Source of the DNA: Ailanthus altissimus
Taxonomy: Eukaryota; Streptophyta; Magnoliopsida; Sapindales; Simaroubaceae
Direction: 5' to 3'
NCBI GenBank assembly: GCA_946807835.1
Contig: OX327703.1
Span: 4,719,501-4,783,500 of the forward strand
Length of the DNA stretch: 64,000 bases
In this document: piece after piece, positions 47,551 through 59,748 of the stretch
How positions within the stretch are numbered: position 1 is the stretch's first letter
Layout: each line of letters begins with the position of its first letter
The notes under the pieces: generated by a model
What the model saw: the letters and a program-made list of their open reading frames with translations, nothing else
Told to the model about the DNA's origin: nothing
Database searches by the model: none
Position numbers and translations under genes: made by a program

Positions 47551-48159
47551 AAAATAAAGTTTGACAAAGTAAGGACACCATGGAGAGGAGTAGATGGAAG
47601 CTCTCCAATGATCCTTAAAGCAATAGTTAGAAGGAGATTGATCATGGTAAAGCCAAAAGAAAGGGATTGGTGAGATGTTAAAGAGAATGTAACATAAGTG
47701 AGATGAGAGGCTAGATAGGTTAGTCAAGCAAGAAGAAAAGATGAAGAGTTATACGTACTTGGAAATAACCGATGTAGAGTGACACGTCAAGAACATAGGA
47801 GTTTATTTTTAAGTGTAGGATTGTCAAAGTAATAAATAACCCAGCGAGAACGGGGTCAATCCATAGGAAAATGGAATTAAAATAACAAACTATAAACAAA
47901 TAAAGTAATATAAGATGTTTGCAAATAATAATTCAAATAACCAATTAAAATAAATGCTAAAGTTAGCAGATCCACTATTGGCATATGAAATAAGAATATA
48001 TTCAACTCTCTTTATAACTTAATTGGAATCCTCACACAAAGAAAGTTTCCCTTAGAAGATATAACAATTAAGGTTCATTATAATTTATACATTAACTTGT
48101 TTTTATTTCTTTTTTAATTATTATATATCTAATCTTGTAAATGGGTTCAAGTATTTATC
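47551..48159. repeat. ~600-bp direct repeat, left copy
   Basis: Collinear with 54876-55484, with scattered differences (for example GTTTGACAAAG, CTTGGAAATAACCGATGTA, GTCAAAGTAATAAATAA). It ends where the truncated Athila-like RNase H begins. The GTCAAAGTAATAAATAA...CGAGAACGGGGTC block resembles LTR sequence of Athila-type elements, so both copies may be remnants of an older LTR pair. Confidence 0.75.
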
Positions 48160-49626
48160 TTTGATCTCTAGATCAAATTCTTGCAATAGGAGAATCCATT
48201 GAATGAGCCTTGGTTTAGCATCTTTCTTGTTGATGAGATACTTAATTGCTGAATGATCAGTGAAGACTGTGACCTTGACTCTAATGAGGTAAGCACGGAA
48301 CTTGTCAAAAGAAAAGACTACCGCAAGAAGCTATTTTTTTGTGGTAGTGTAATTGGACTGCTCGTCATTAAGAGTCTTGCTTGCATAGTATATCGTGTGA
48401 AACACTTCCTTTCGACGTTGTCCTAGTACAGCCCCCACAGCTAAATCTATTGCACCACACATTACTTCAAAGGGTAAGTCCCAATCTGGAGCTATAATGA
48501 TCAGTGCAGTGGTAAGCTTTCTCTTTAACAGTTCAAAAGCTTTAAGACATGCATCATCGAAATTAAACTGCACCTCTTTCTTTAGTAAGTTGCATAAAGG
48601 TTTGGAGATTTTGGAGAAATCTTTTATAAATCTTCGATAAAATCCAGCATGACTAAGAAAGCTCCGCATTCCTTTTATATTAATCTGTGGTGGCAACTTC
48701 TCGATGGTTTCTATATTTGCTCTATCAATTTCAATACCATGAGAAAAAATTTTATGACTTAAGACTGTGCATTTTTTGACCATAAAGTGGCACTTTTCTT
48801 AGTTAAGCATCAAATTGGTATCTTCACACCGTTTGAGCACTAGATTATTAAGGCATTGATCAAATAAATTGCCGAAAATAAAAAAGTCGTCCATAAATAC
48901 CTCCATGAAGTGCTTTATAATATCTGAACATATGTCCATCATACAACACTGAAAAGTGGTTGGAGCATTGCATAGTCCAAATGGCATCATCTGAAAGGTA
49001 AATGTACCATATGGACAAGTGAATGTGGTTTTTTTTTTTTTTATCTTTAGGAGCAATTGCAATCTAATTATAATCGGAATATCCATCCAAGAAGCAATAA
49101 TAATCATGTCCGGCTAGTCTATCTAGCATTTGATCAATGAAGGGTAAGGAAAAATGATCATTACGGGTGATTTTATTTAGCTTCTAGTAGTCTATACATA
49201 TCCTCCAACCCGTGACAGTCATAGTAGGGATTAAATCATTGTTTTTATTTGCCACTACATTGATTCTTGCTTTCTTTGGTATAGATTGCACTGAACTTAC
49301 CCATGAGCTATCAGAAATGGGGTAGATAATCCCTGCATCTAGCCACTTAATAATCTCCTTCTCTACTTCATCTTTTATTATTGGATTTAAGTGCCTTTGC
49401 TACTCTATTGTAGCCTTGTGCCATTCCTCTAACATAATTTTATGCATGCAAAATGAGGGACTGATTCCCTTAATGTCAATAATTGTCCATCTTATAGCTC
49501 TTTTATGATCTCTTAAGACCCTCAACAATTTTTCTACTTATGATTCATCAAGTTGTGCAGAAACTATGACTAGTAAAGTAAAAGATTCTTCAAGAAATGC
49601 ATATCTTAAGTGACTCAGTAGTAGTT
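48160..49626 (-). pseudogene. Athila-like gypsy RT and RNase H, truncated
   Basis: Minus strand, toward decreasing coordinates: RITRNDHFSLPFIDQMLDRL, then FTCPYGTFTFQMMPFGLCNA (intact GLCNAP-type block), the RT active site EVFMDDFFIFG (48870-48910, both Asp present), LSHAGFYRRFIKDFSKISKP, APDWDLPFEVMCGA and the RNase H start YYASKTLNDEQSNYTT. Frameshifts occur near 48790 and 49060 and a stop near 48330. Reading continues as [13 protein letters not shown] and [15 protein letters not shown], then ends abruptly at 48160 in the direct repeat. Integrase and 3' LTR are missing. Confidence 0.85.
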
Positions 49627-50181
49627 TTAACTATAGTTTAGGAGGTTCTTCAATAGAAGGATATGAGTTTCCAAGCTTTCTAATCTATCTAAAGGTTTAG
49701 CTCTCATCTTGAATTTGTCAAATCTTGGAGAAAGGCTTAAGGCTTGTAGATACTCTCGAGCTTCACTTCTCTCTACCTCAACTCCATTTACCACAGCATC
49801 TTCTAGAGAATCTTCAATGCTATTTCTGTTGAAAATATCCTGTACTTCCCTATCAATAACATCAATGCTCATACATTCTTCTTCCTCACTTGGCCCTTTT
49901 ATGGCTTTGAAAACATTGAATGTTACTTTTTTATTTTGCACCCTCATAGTTAATTCCTCTTTTTGAACATCAATAAGAGTTCTTCCTGTGGCTAAGAATG
50001 GTCTTCCTAGAATTAATCTCTTGGTTAAAATGTTGATCTGTGCAGCCAATGCATTGAATGCATCAATCTCATGAACTCCAACAACCTTCCTTGGTGTAAC
50101 TCTTTTAGCAGGCCATTGATAACTATTAGATGCCATATCTTCCAGTAACTCATATGCTTCCTCTGTGGACTTGTTCATCAA
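49627..50181 (-). pseudogene. Gag-protease fusion ORF from an internal deletion
   Basis: A clean 184-aa ORF. Residues 1-54 are gag (NKSTEEAYELLEDMASNSYQ ... ALAAQINILTKR). It then passes directly into the protease C-terminal half, LILGRPFLATGRTLIDVQKE and KVTFNVFKAI, and on to an acidic linker before RT. The gag zinc knuckle and protease active-site segment are absent, so about 1 kb was lost in frame. The ORF is probably not functional, although it lacks stops. Confidence 0.75.
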
Positions 50182-52383
50182 AGCTCTTCCAGCAGCGGCA
50201 CCGACAATTTTTCTTAAATGACCTACTAGCCCATTATAGAACGTTTGGACTAATAACTATTTAGGAACTCCATGATGAGGACACTTCCTCAACATGTCCT
50301 TAAATCACTCCTATGCATCATATAATGACTCACCTTCAATCTGCACAAATAAGGTGATGTCATTGATAAGCGTAAATTATATATATTATTTTCATTCTTT
50401 TAACTTGATTAATTGCTCATTTTAATAAAAATATTAGGCTTTTTATATGTTTAATTATTATTTTATAGGTTTAGAGTCAATGCAGCAATTGGGGATGAAA
50501 ATCTAAAAAAAATAAGGTAAAACATCAGATTGCTACAGTGGTCGCTACAGTGCCATAAACAGTGATTTGTTGCAGTGACATCGCCTCAGCGGTGAACAGT
50601 GCATGGAATAGTACCCCTTAGTGAACAGTTGTTGCACTACAGTAAACCTAAAAGAAGTATAACTCAAATACTCTAATCAATCCCTATATAAAGGCCACTC
50701 GTTTGAGACCTCAAGGAGACACAACTTAGGGCTCTTAGAGCCACAATATATTGAAGAGGAACAATTTTTAGAGAGAGAAGCAAGGGAAATTCAAGGAAGC
50801 AAAAGATTATTAGCAAATTTTTGGCGTATCAACCAATTGAGAATTGACATCTATATTGGTTTGCTTTTGGTTGTATCATGTTTGTTTTATTTTTTAGCCA
50901 TAATTCTCTTGTTATCATGATCTAAATTTATTTTCTAGGGTTATTACTTGAACTCAATATGTGAGCTTAAATGTTAGATCTTTTTAATATTTATTTGAAC
51001 TCAATATGTGAGCTTAAATGTTAGATCTTTTTAATATTTATTTGAATTCAATTCTTCATTATTTAAATTATTTGTTCTTAATGCTTCATTATATCTGATC
51101 AATATTATGATTAATTTGGTAATACTTTGATAAACTTGGAAGAGGCATCATTGTATATAGACCTAGATAATTTGATGCATGATTGTAAAGTAACATTCAA
51201 TGTTGCATATGCAAGTTTCAAATTAGGATAAGAATATACCTAATTGGCATGTATGGTCAATAAGATTTGTTCTTAATGAATCTTAATTTATTATAAGTAC
51301 CATAGGAATATAGGTATTTGGTGAATTAGGATATACTTGCATGACCTTGGAAGAGGCTTGTGAATACATTAGTGTCTTGACCAATAATAAGAATTGAGGG
51401 ATATAAATATTAAAAAGATTAATCTTTAGAAAATATATTGAAGGATAGTAATTAACCCTAGGCTTTCTTTATATTGCTATCTTTTTATTTTATTTGAATT
51501 GTGTAATTTATTTTTTATACTTTTATTTTACTTAAATTTATTACAAAATTGAAATTTGAATTTTCTGAATAATTACAAAAAAGATATAATTTTAGTATTT
51601 GGTAAAAAAATAAAAATTATCCCTGTGGATTCGATATCCGACTTTATAAGTCCCTTTATTACTTATTACGATAGTGTATATTTGCACTTAATTTTAAAAT
51701 ATAAAAATATCGCATCAGTTATTCCTTATCTTAGCTGTCTTAGTTGATGGAAAAAGTTTTGCTAAGAACTTCTGTGCTAGGTTATCCCACGTTGATATAG
51801 ATCCTGATGGTAATGACATTAATCAGCTTTTGGCCTTGTCCCTCAATGAGAACGAAAATAGTCGCAACTTAATGGCATTATCTGAAACCTCATTGAACTT
51901 GAATGTATCGCACATCTCTAAGAAATTCAAGATATACATGTTGGGATCATCATTGGTAGCTCCACTGAATTGCACAGATTCCTTAAGCATCTAAATAGTA
52001 CTTGGCTTGATCTCAAAGTTGTTTGCATTAATAGTGGGGCGCCGAATACTAGACTAAATGCCTTCTGTTGTAGGAACAGCATAATCTCTCAACAATCTCT
52101 ACGAATTCATAAGCTTAAACACTGGATTATTGATATTGTCATGATTCTCTGCCATATTTCTGTTTTGATGTTGTTCACATCGAAGTCTGAAATATTTTTT
52201 CAATCTTAGGAGCAAAAAAAGTTAAATCTTCGCTCTTGGTTCTTCGCATGAACTGTAAAAAATAAAAAATAAAGATGGTAATTAAAACAAAGAAAGAAAG
52301 AATAATAATAAAAAAATAAAATAAAATCTGAAGTAAAAGTAGGATAGTATGGTATTAGTATTGATCTAATAATAAATAAAATA
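50182..52383 (-). pseudogene. Athila-like gag, 5' part, split by a solo LTR
   Basis: Either side of the inserted LTR, the minus strand reads KFFPSTKTAKIRN (near 51720-51765), then ITSPYLCRL / ESLYDA, and CPHHGVP...VQTFYNGLVGHLRKIVG, all gag signatures of Athila-type gypsy elements. Stops and frameshifts are present. The start of gag should lie near 52200; the 79-aa plus ORF here is a shadow. Confidence 0.65.
50364..51717 (+). mobile_element. Solo LTR nested in the Athila-like gag
   Basis: Starts TGATAAGCGTAAATTATATA and ends AAAAATATCGCATCA, 1354 bp, with flanks GTCAT and GTTAT (4 of 5 target-duplication match). It contains TCCCTATATAAAGGCC at about 50689 as a promoter candidate, just below a cluster of CTACAGTG / GAACAGTG repeats (50520-50645). 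A 60-bp direct repeat (AACTCAATATGTGAGCTTAA) occurs at about 50950 and 51000. Gag signatures are interrupted exactly at its ends. Confidence 0.8.
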
Positions 52384-52402
52384 GTCCCCGACAATGGCGC
52401 CA
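52384..52402 (-). promoter_or_regulatory. Primer-binding site (tRNA-Asp type)
   Basis: Minus strand TGGCGCCATTGTCGGGGAC, the usual primer site of Athila-type gypsy elements, next to the LTR end at about 52411. Confidence 0.85.
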
Positions 52403-52411
52403 AAAATTTAA

Positions 52412-53806
52412 TGTGTGATTTATCCTAGGGCAAGTACACGCTTTCGTATCAAGTCCAGATTATAGGACTAAGTCCAGATTATCAATCCCACAGAGACTAT
52501 TGCTTTTATTTCTTGAAGCAATTACTAAAATTACTCTATTTTACCTTTATTCACACTAACTTTTAAGATGGAGTTTAACTAACTATATTATTACTATCAA
52601 ATTAAACCTAATTAATTATCACAAGCACTCTAAGATAAAATTCACTAGTTTGATAAATAATCTAGGATTTCAACGTATCCCCTAGTATTTTATTGAATTC
52701 TTTAACCCCTTAATTATTCCCTTACTATTAATTGATTGGCTAGACACTGATTTCATCATAAGCTTCTGTTGAAAGTTGAATGATAATATCACACCCTAAT
52801 AATTACCTATATGTCTATGGTAATTTGAATAAAATGCAATTCATTAAGAATAAGTCTAATCAAACTATATATGTCACCTAGGTATATGTCTATCCTAGGT
52901 GGAACTCATAGATGTTACCTTATCATGTAGCAACCTACCCTAAGTTAAATACATGAATCCTTTTATCAAAGTTATCATGGTTCCTAAACAATCAAAATAG
53001 TGATAAAGTATAATGAAAGCATTAAACACAGATGGATTGAATCAATCAAGGGAAATAAGTTCATAACTAAGAGTTTAAAGATTCAATTATATACTAAGTT
53101 TAAGAACGTTTAACCCTAGATCAAAAATATTTAGCTTATACTTACAACAAGAGTATCAAAGTAAGAATACGAAAATATCATGAACAAGATCATCTCTTAA
53201 AGTTAAGGAAGAAAATAACATAAGTGACGTCCTGAGTTGTTATCCTTCCTCTTGTCTTGAATGCTTAAGAGTTGATTCTTCAATCTTCAATAAATTTACT
53301 TTGATCTCTTAACTTGGATGTATATTCGTTGCTTGCATTTTTCTCCCTGCTAAGTCTCCCTATTTTTGCTTCAAAAGATTATTTTTGTTGATATGAGAAA
53401 CCCTAAGTGTGAAAAGCTTTGAATCCACCCCAAATAAGAGAGTTGAGAGGAGTATTTAAACATCGCATGGGTGCCACAGCGCTAGAGGCTCAATGTTACG
53501 GCACTGGGTACGAGCACCAAAAGCTGAGTGATCGTCGACGGGCACCGCAACTCTCAGTCACTGATCGGGCGTCGCGATGCCTAGCTACATGCTGCGCTGC
53601 TTTTGATTTTTTAGCGTATCTCACTCGTTTCTCATCCGAATTGCCTCTTATTTGATCCTATGTGTCACATTTTCCCTTATGCACCCATTTAAGATTAAAA
53701 AACACAAATAAATAGCCAAATATTAATAGTTTACAGTAAAATATCGAAGTTAGAGTGCTAAAATACTATTGCCATTATGCTATTATTAGCTATGAAGGCA
53801 TCAACA
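52412..53806 (-). repeat. 5' LTR of the Athila-like element
   Basis: On the minus strand it runs from TGTTGATGCCTTCATAGC (53806) to ...AATCACACA (52412), about 1.4 kb, ending nine bases before the primer-binding site. It has a GC-rich patch (53460-53605) directly upstream of a TTTAAATACTCC TATA-like site (about 53456-53445, minus). No second LTR is in the window. The ends are inferred from TG/CA and the PBS only. Confidence 0.7.
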
Positions 53807-54875
53807 TTCCAAAGCATTAGAGACATTCACTCATGCATTGATGATACCTATAACTCATCTCCATTTTTTTTTTCTTACAATATTCTCAATAACTAGAGCT
53901 TTCGATACGATACCTAAAATTCAACTGCTGTTGCCATACACCCCATTAATCTATGATTACCTCTCTCATATACTAAATGAATTTTTTGCTAAGATAATAC
54001 CTTACCAAGGGTTTCTGCTACTTCTACAAACTCTCTAGTTTTTTCAGGGTTGGATCCACAAAAGACACAATTTTTTTGTAAATTTACGAGTTGATGTTTC
54101 CTTCATTATTACATCCACTCTATCCATTGAATAATTTTGAGTTTGTATGAAGATGTAAAAATAATGCAATGTATTTATAGAACCAAAAAGTGTTGCAATG
54201 TAAAGTTATATGGGTAGTTATTTGTTAATGGATAAGATTAAGCTTAAATGCAAATATTTTCAAATCAGATATGGGTGGTTGGTTGTTGTTGGAGAAGATA
54301 TTGGAGGTTGAAATAAAACATTTAAAAATAATAGCTAAGGTAAATATATAAAAGTAGTTGTGATTGTGACTTACATCTTCTTTTGGTTTTACATCTAGAA
54401 ATGACTTAAACGCCCCTTATGGGTTAGGGATAGGCTTCATATTCATTTTTCTTATAAATTGAAAAACATGGTCTTTAAAAGTCAGATTTTCGAGACTGTA
54501 CCGCTCATATTTTGTAGGAATATATCCTATAATTTACAAATTGCAATATGCACATATCCACTAGGATACGTCTCAAGAGTCGATAAAATGTCATTTAAAG
54601 ACTCTTTACTCAGACCATCCTTAAAGAACCTAATTTTACCTTCGTGATTTACAAACACCATTCTTAAAAGTGCGGCAATGTGTATTACAAGTACTGTCTC
54701 ACACTTGTAACAAATACTTAATCTTTTTGCCTTTTGCTTTTTTACAAAAGAGTTTTTACCTAAGTCAGGTATGTATGAAAGTAATGAGTCCGAAAACTCA
54801 CCTGCCAATTGGACATTGACTTTAATTAACCAACATACATCTGTAGGTATATTCATAATCATTAATAACTAATAG
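53807..54875. other. Unassigned region with one decayed ORF
   Basis: The only notable coding signal is a 111-aa minus ORF (54527-54862) beginning MIMNIPTDVCWLIKVN and containing VVHIAALL-like and GKIRFFKDGLSKESLNDI stretches. It has plausible amino acid composition, but I do not recognise a domain. The rest is AT-rich. Confidence 0.35.
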
Positions 54876-55484
54876 CAAAATAGAGTTTGACAAAGCAACG
54901 ACACCATAGAGAGGAATAGGTGGAATCTCTCCGATGATCCTTGAAGCAATAGTTGAAGGAAATTGATCAGGGTAAAGCCGAATGAAATGGATCGGTGAGA
55001 TGTTAAAGAGAAAGTAACATAAGTAAGATGAGAGGCTGAGTAGGCTGGTCAAGCAAGAAGGAAAGATGAAGAGATATACATACTTGGAAATAACCGATGT
55101 AAAGTGACACGTCCTAAATATAAGAATTTATTCTTAAGTGCAGATTGTCAAAGTAATAAATAATTCGATGAGAACAGGGTCGATCCATAGGAAAGTGGAA
55201 TTTAAATTACAAATTATAAATAATCTAAAGATAAATAAAGCAATATAAGATGTTTGTAAATAATAATTCAAATAACAAATTAAAATAAATGTTAAGCTTA
55301 GGGGATCCACTCTTGGCATATGAAATAAGAATATATTGAACTCTATTTATAACTCAATTGGAATCTTCATACAAAAAAAGTTCAAATTGGAAGATATAAC
55401 AATTAAGGTTCATTATAATTTATATATTAATTTATTTTTTAATTATTATACACCAAATCTTGTAAATGGGTTCAAGTATTTATT
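54876..55484. repeat. ~600-bp direct repeat, right copy
   Basis: Partner of 47551-48159 in the same orientation. Unlike the left copy, the sequence continues past CAAGTATTTAT into further AT-rich DNA. Confidence 0.75.
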
Positions 55485-56671
55485 ATGCTAATCTTTATAT
55501 TTGTCTACAATAAATCAAGACTCTCAATTTATAAGAAAGGGTATCTACTCTAAATCTTATAAATAATTTCAAGAATTTATTATGCCAACTATAAAGATTG
55601 TCTATAATAAATTAAGATTCACCAATTTACAAGAAAGAGTATCAATATTGCAAAACAAAATAAATACATCATATATAAATTTGCTTAACTTAAGAATGTA
55701 ATATTAAATTCTAGAATAAGAATTTAAGTATATCTTATTATCTTACTAAGAGTTTCATCTTTTCACCTTAGTAAAATGAAAATTACTTGAACATAATAAA
55801 ACTAAAGGAAAGAGATGCAAAAAGAGATAATATGAACTTTAGAATATAAATGAAGAAATAATACTATAAAATGATAATACAAAAGACAAGTATTTTAAAC
55901 TAAAATTTAGCTCTCTAATTACATACTTTAGGCATAAACAGACCACTTATTTATAAAAAAATGTGGATAATACAAGACAAATAAGGAGGGAATCACTTGG
56001 ATCATAAAAGTCAAAGAGGGAAGCAACTAATTTGCATTGATTATCATTAATGCACCCATTTGATTGTCTAATTTAAAATTAATATGGTCTAAATTAGCTT
56101 CTACTCAAAAACTCAAAGTTGTAAATAAGTCTCTTAGCTTTCAATTTGATTTATGTCATATGTATTGGATCCGTATTTCTCAAGTTATAGGCCAATTACT
56201 GAAGACTATTTGGACTAAACCTGTACTGCATATCAGTTCTCTTTTAGGCTATTTTACTTTCTAAATGATCAAATTACAAATTCCTTGTAAAGTCAATATT
56301 TTAGGCCATTAAGGCAGCTCTTCACAAGATCAAAAATTACTATAATTAGATTCTTAAGTGGAAAGGTATGCCTATTTTATTGAACTTATCACAAAACAGT
56401 TAAAAGCTAACTAGGTACATATTGTAAACATGCTTGAGTTAGGGAGGTTAATGACACTAGTAATGCAAAATAATGATATAAAACTCTTATTAAATGTGTA
56501 ATTTTAAGTGTTCATTATAGAGTATAGAGTGGAATTCCAATCAGGAAAAAAATACAAGAAGAAAAAGGCGAACATCTAGACAAAACCCTCTAAGTTTCTC
56601 TTTCTAGCTTTAGAAATACAAACAATGAGATTAATAGGAGAAAGTAGGGCATTTAAGAGGGAAGAAAGACA
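55485..56671. other. AT-rich region without recognisable genes
   Basis: Contains a local imperfect duplication: CTTGTAAATGGGTTCAAGTA and CTTATAAATAATTTCAAGAA type blocks followed by TCTACAATAAATCAAGA at about 55459-55640. Nothing else recognised. Confidence 0.4.
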
Positions 56672-56676
56672 AATTA

Positions 56677-58722
56677 TGTGTAAGGTTGTGCCTACATGCT
56701 ATCCCAGTTTTATATAAATATTTGATATCTATACAGAGTATATTTTGTTATATCGCTAATTACCTTTTAATAATATAGTTTAATACTTGTTATGCTATAG
56801 ACTCTGTACTATCTGAAATAGTTCAGATACGGTCTAAAGGAGTTTGACCGGTGCTAAGAGTTAGCAAATATTTTAAGAGTTGGAACATTGTCTGTAACGG
56901 GACAAAGACCTCAAAATATGCTAATAATGATATAGTTGCAGAGTTGCAATGGGTTGCTAGGATGTGTCATTGTGCAAGTATGTTCTCAAATATATTATTC
57001 CCGATCTATTTCTATTAACGCATGTATGTTAGTAGATCCTATTAATTTACATAGATCAGTATATGTCTATATCTGTAGGGTACAGTTAGTTGTTCCTAGC
57101 TGACCAGGATCTTGGAGATTGTATAGGTATACAGGTATTCAGTTAAGACTAAGTACTGAACAGATTCATGAGGACCCCAATAGACATCCTATGTTGCTGT
57201 CAATGAAAAGTCCTCTCAAGTTGAGTAGTATACATAGTCTTTTGACCTGAGCACTACGGTGGGCTTGTGAGTGATTCACCATACTTTGGTTCCACGCATG
57301 TCAGAGACCTTTCATGGTCTGACCGCTGGGTGTCACTGGGTATGGTCCGATACTCATGGAGTCTGATGTGTGCAGATATGAGATCCATCAGCTCTAATAG
57401 GGAGTGATATATCTAGATGCTCCAAGATAGTATTTCAAGAAAGTCTTATGGCTATAAACAGTTAACCCGAAAATGTGTTTCCACAGGGTTAAACAATATG
57501 GCAAAGAGTTTACTTATATTGTTCAATGAGATATCATTCTGGAGATAGGTTTATGGATGAGCACAAGAAAATTTGACGGTGTTGATCTATGTCCCTGCAC
57601 ATCCAAGATATATATGATGGAAGAACTATACATATGCGTTGTAACCTCAACTTGTATGGTTTAATGCGTTAATTTGTAATATTTATGACGTGTGCGTGGG
57701 GTATTACTCACAGACTTATGAAATAGTTTTATTTGACGAATCGGGCGTAGACCTAGGGAGTCTCGCGATATGAAGCGTACTCGTTGTATATTGGGGCAAA
57801 GTACTAGATTAAATTGTTTAATCTAGTAATATCCAACGATACCACAGAAATGTGTGCGTGTCTGTATTTAAATGTTAAATACAATAATTAGTCAATAATT
57901 GTTATTCACTAATTGAAAAATGACATGTGACGCATTGTAGACCCTCGGTTGAGTTTATCAAAATGTAGAATTTAGTAAAACTTGTTAAGAGGTATATTTG
58001 ATAACTATTTATGAGGGGTAAAATGGTCATTTTACACTATAATTATTTAATTGTTAAATAATTATTATATCTCTAATAAAATATATTATTTTATAATATT
58101 ATATTATTAATAATATAATATATATATATATAATGCATGATAGTTGTCATGCATTATATATATAAAATATTATTATATTTATTATTTTTTCCATCATGGC
58201 TAATTATAATAATATTATATTATAATATATATATTTTTTAAAGGCAATTGAGATATAAAAGTGTAAGAAACGGAAATTGAAAGAGAGTGAAATAATTGTT
58301 ATTTCCTTTCAACAATTTCCGTTTTGCTCTTAAGAAGAAAAAGAAACAATTGTTGTTTCTTTTGTCTTATTGAACCGTAAGAGAGAAAGAGCAATATATA
58401 TTGAACTGGTCATTTAGGGATTGAAGGGTTAATCCTGTATTTGATAAAAGAGTTGTTCTTGTAACTTGTCAAGCATATCAAGTTAGTAACTAAAATTGAC
58501 AACGAGTGAGACTCCAAGCAAACTCTGAAGGAATACGTATAAAAAGTTGCACGTATTAATAATTTTTTAATTTTATCATTTATATATTAATTTGATTAAT
58601 ATATGATTATGTGTTTATTGTATGTTTTAAATATTTCGCTGCGCTAAATATATATTAGATACGTATTTTTACAATAAACACACTTGCACATGCATACACC
58701 CGTATTTAAATAATTCCTAACA
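56677..58722 (+). repeat. 5' LTR of the copia element
   Basis: TGTGTAAGGTTGTGCCTACA ... CACCCGTATTTAAATAATTCCTAACA. Same family and nearly the same length as the solo LTR at 1369-3412. Contains a perfect 18-bp-stem inverted repeat at 58123-58164 and a second, shorter one around 58285-58335 (CGGAAATTG / CAATTTCCG). Confidence 0.88.
58123..58164. repeat. Perfect 18-bp-stem hairpin in the LTR
   Basis: TATATATATAATGCATGA, loop TAGTTG, then its exact complement. It lies in the AT-rich part of the LTR. Confidence 0.9.
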
Positions 58723-58725
58723 AAT

Positions 58726-58737
58726 TGGTATCAGAGC
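58726..58737 (+). promoter_or_regulatory. Primer-binding site (tRNA-iMet type)
   Basis: TGGTATCAGAGC three bases after the LTR end. Confidence 0.92.
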
Positions 58738-58845
58738 CGATTCCGTGAAATTTGGGTGTTGTTTGTGTGAATGGAGAAAAAAGGCTTAGTGTAAATGACG
58801 CATTTCAAGTATTGAAATGAGTATGCCAAAAAGGGTAGATTGGGC

Positions 58846-59075
58846 ACTGCTGCGCCATGGGGCTGGCGCTGGGGGTTCGACCTCCCAACACTGCAGCGCT
58901 GAAGACCTGGCACTCTAGTGCTAGGGCGCTGAAGGTTTTAGAATTTGCGCCCCAGCGTTGTTGGATTAGCGCTGCGGTGCTAAGGGTTCGGCCTCCCAGC
59001 GTTGTAGCGATGTGGAATGGGCATCGCAACGCTGGGAGTTTGACCTCCTAGCACTAGTAGTCCACGTTGCGGTGC
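58846..59075 (+). repeat. GC-rich GCGCTG-type patch in leader
   Basis: Irregular repeats such as GGGGCTGGCGCTGGGGGTTC, GACCTCCCAACACTGCAGCG, TTAGCGCTGCGGTGCTAAGG and GGCCTCCCAGCGTTG. Units of roughly 60 bp containing TTCGACCTCC / TTCGGCCTCC recur three times. The ORFs at 58805-59051 on both strands are translations of this patch. Confidence 0.75.
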
Positions 59076-59454
59076 AAGAACTGTTCACTTAAACAGTAGC
59101 TGATGAACAATATTTTTACTATTCATGTGCTACAATAATTTTGAACAGTGTTTTACAATTAATTTTGCATATGTATGGTTTATGAGATGCAGTGATAACA
59201 GTTATCGGTCTACATTATAAACTGAGATCAATTTTTCTGTATTAAGAGTCACAATAAGAATCCTTTTAGTGGGGGTTAATTGTGTTGATATAGAAATATT
59301 AATTAATTGAGAATTACCTCCTCATGAGACAGAGATCTATTAAATTAGAAAAATATCTCTTAATCAGATTAAAGTATATTACATTATAAGATAATGTTAT
59401 ATTTTGATCCGTCTTGGTCAATACGGTGTTAGATGAGCCACGTCAGTCTTTTCT

Positions 59455-59748
59455 CAATATTGCTACAGCGTGAAAGACTTGGTCGGTTGGGCTTGAACTA
59501 TACCAGTTAAATATGAGATGAGGCAAATATATGAGAACATATTACCCAATATTGCTACAGCGTGAGGGTAGTATTAGTAACATTTATTTGATAATTGACA
59601 AGTTAATTTGGAATACACTTATGCAATATTGCTACAGCATGAGGATAAGATGTATTCAAGATCAAGAAGTAAGGGTTGCATGAGATGCAATTGATAAATA
59701 TTGTCTACCTGTTGGGTTTACAAAGGCCAATATTGCTACAACGTGAGA
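59455..59748 (+). repeat. Four dispersed copies of the 20-nt leader motif
   Basis: CAATATTGCTACAGCGTGA type copies begin at about 59455, 59547, 59624 and 59728, spaced 77-104 nt apart by unlike sequence. All four carry AC at the two positions where the minus-strand element carries TT. The third has CATGAG and the fourth AACGTGAG variants. Confidence 0.92.

Noticed and set aside
54527..54862. 111-aa minus ORF as a possible host gene
   Set aside because: No recognisable domain, no exon partners, surrounded by transposon remnants; left as unassigned.
58805..59051. 74-aa minus and 64-aa plus ORFs in the copia leader
   Set aside because: Both are readings of the same GC-rich repeat patch on opposite strands.
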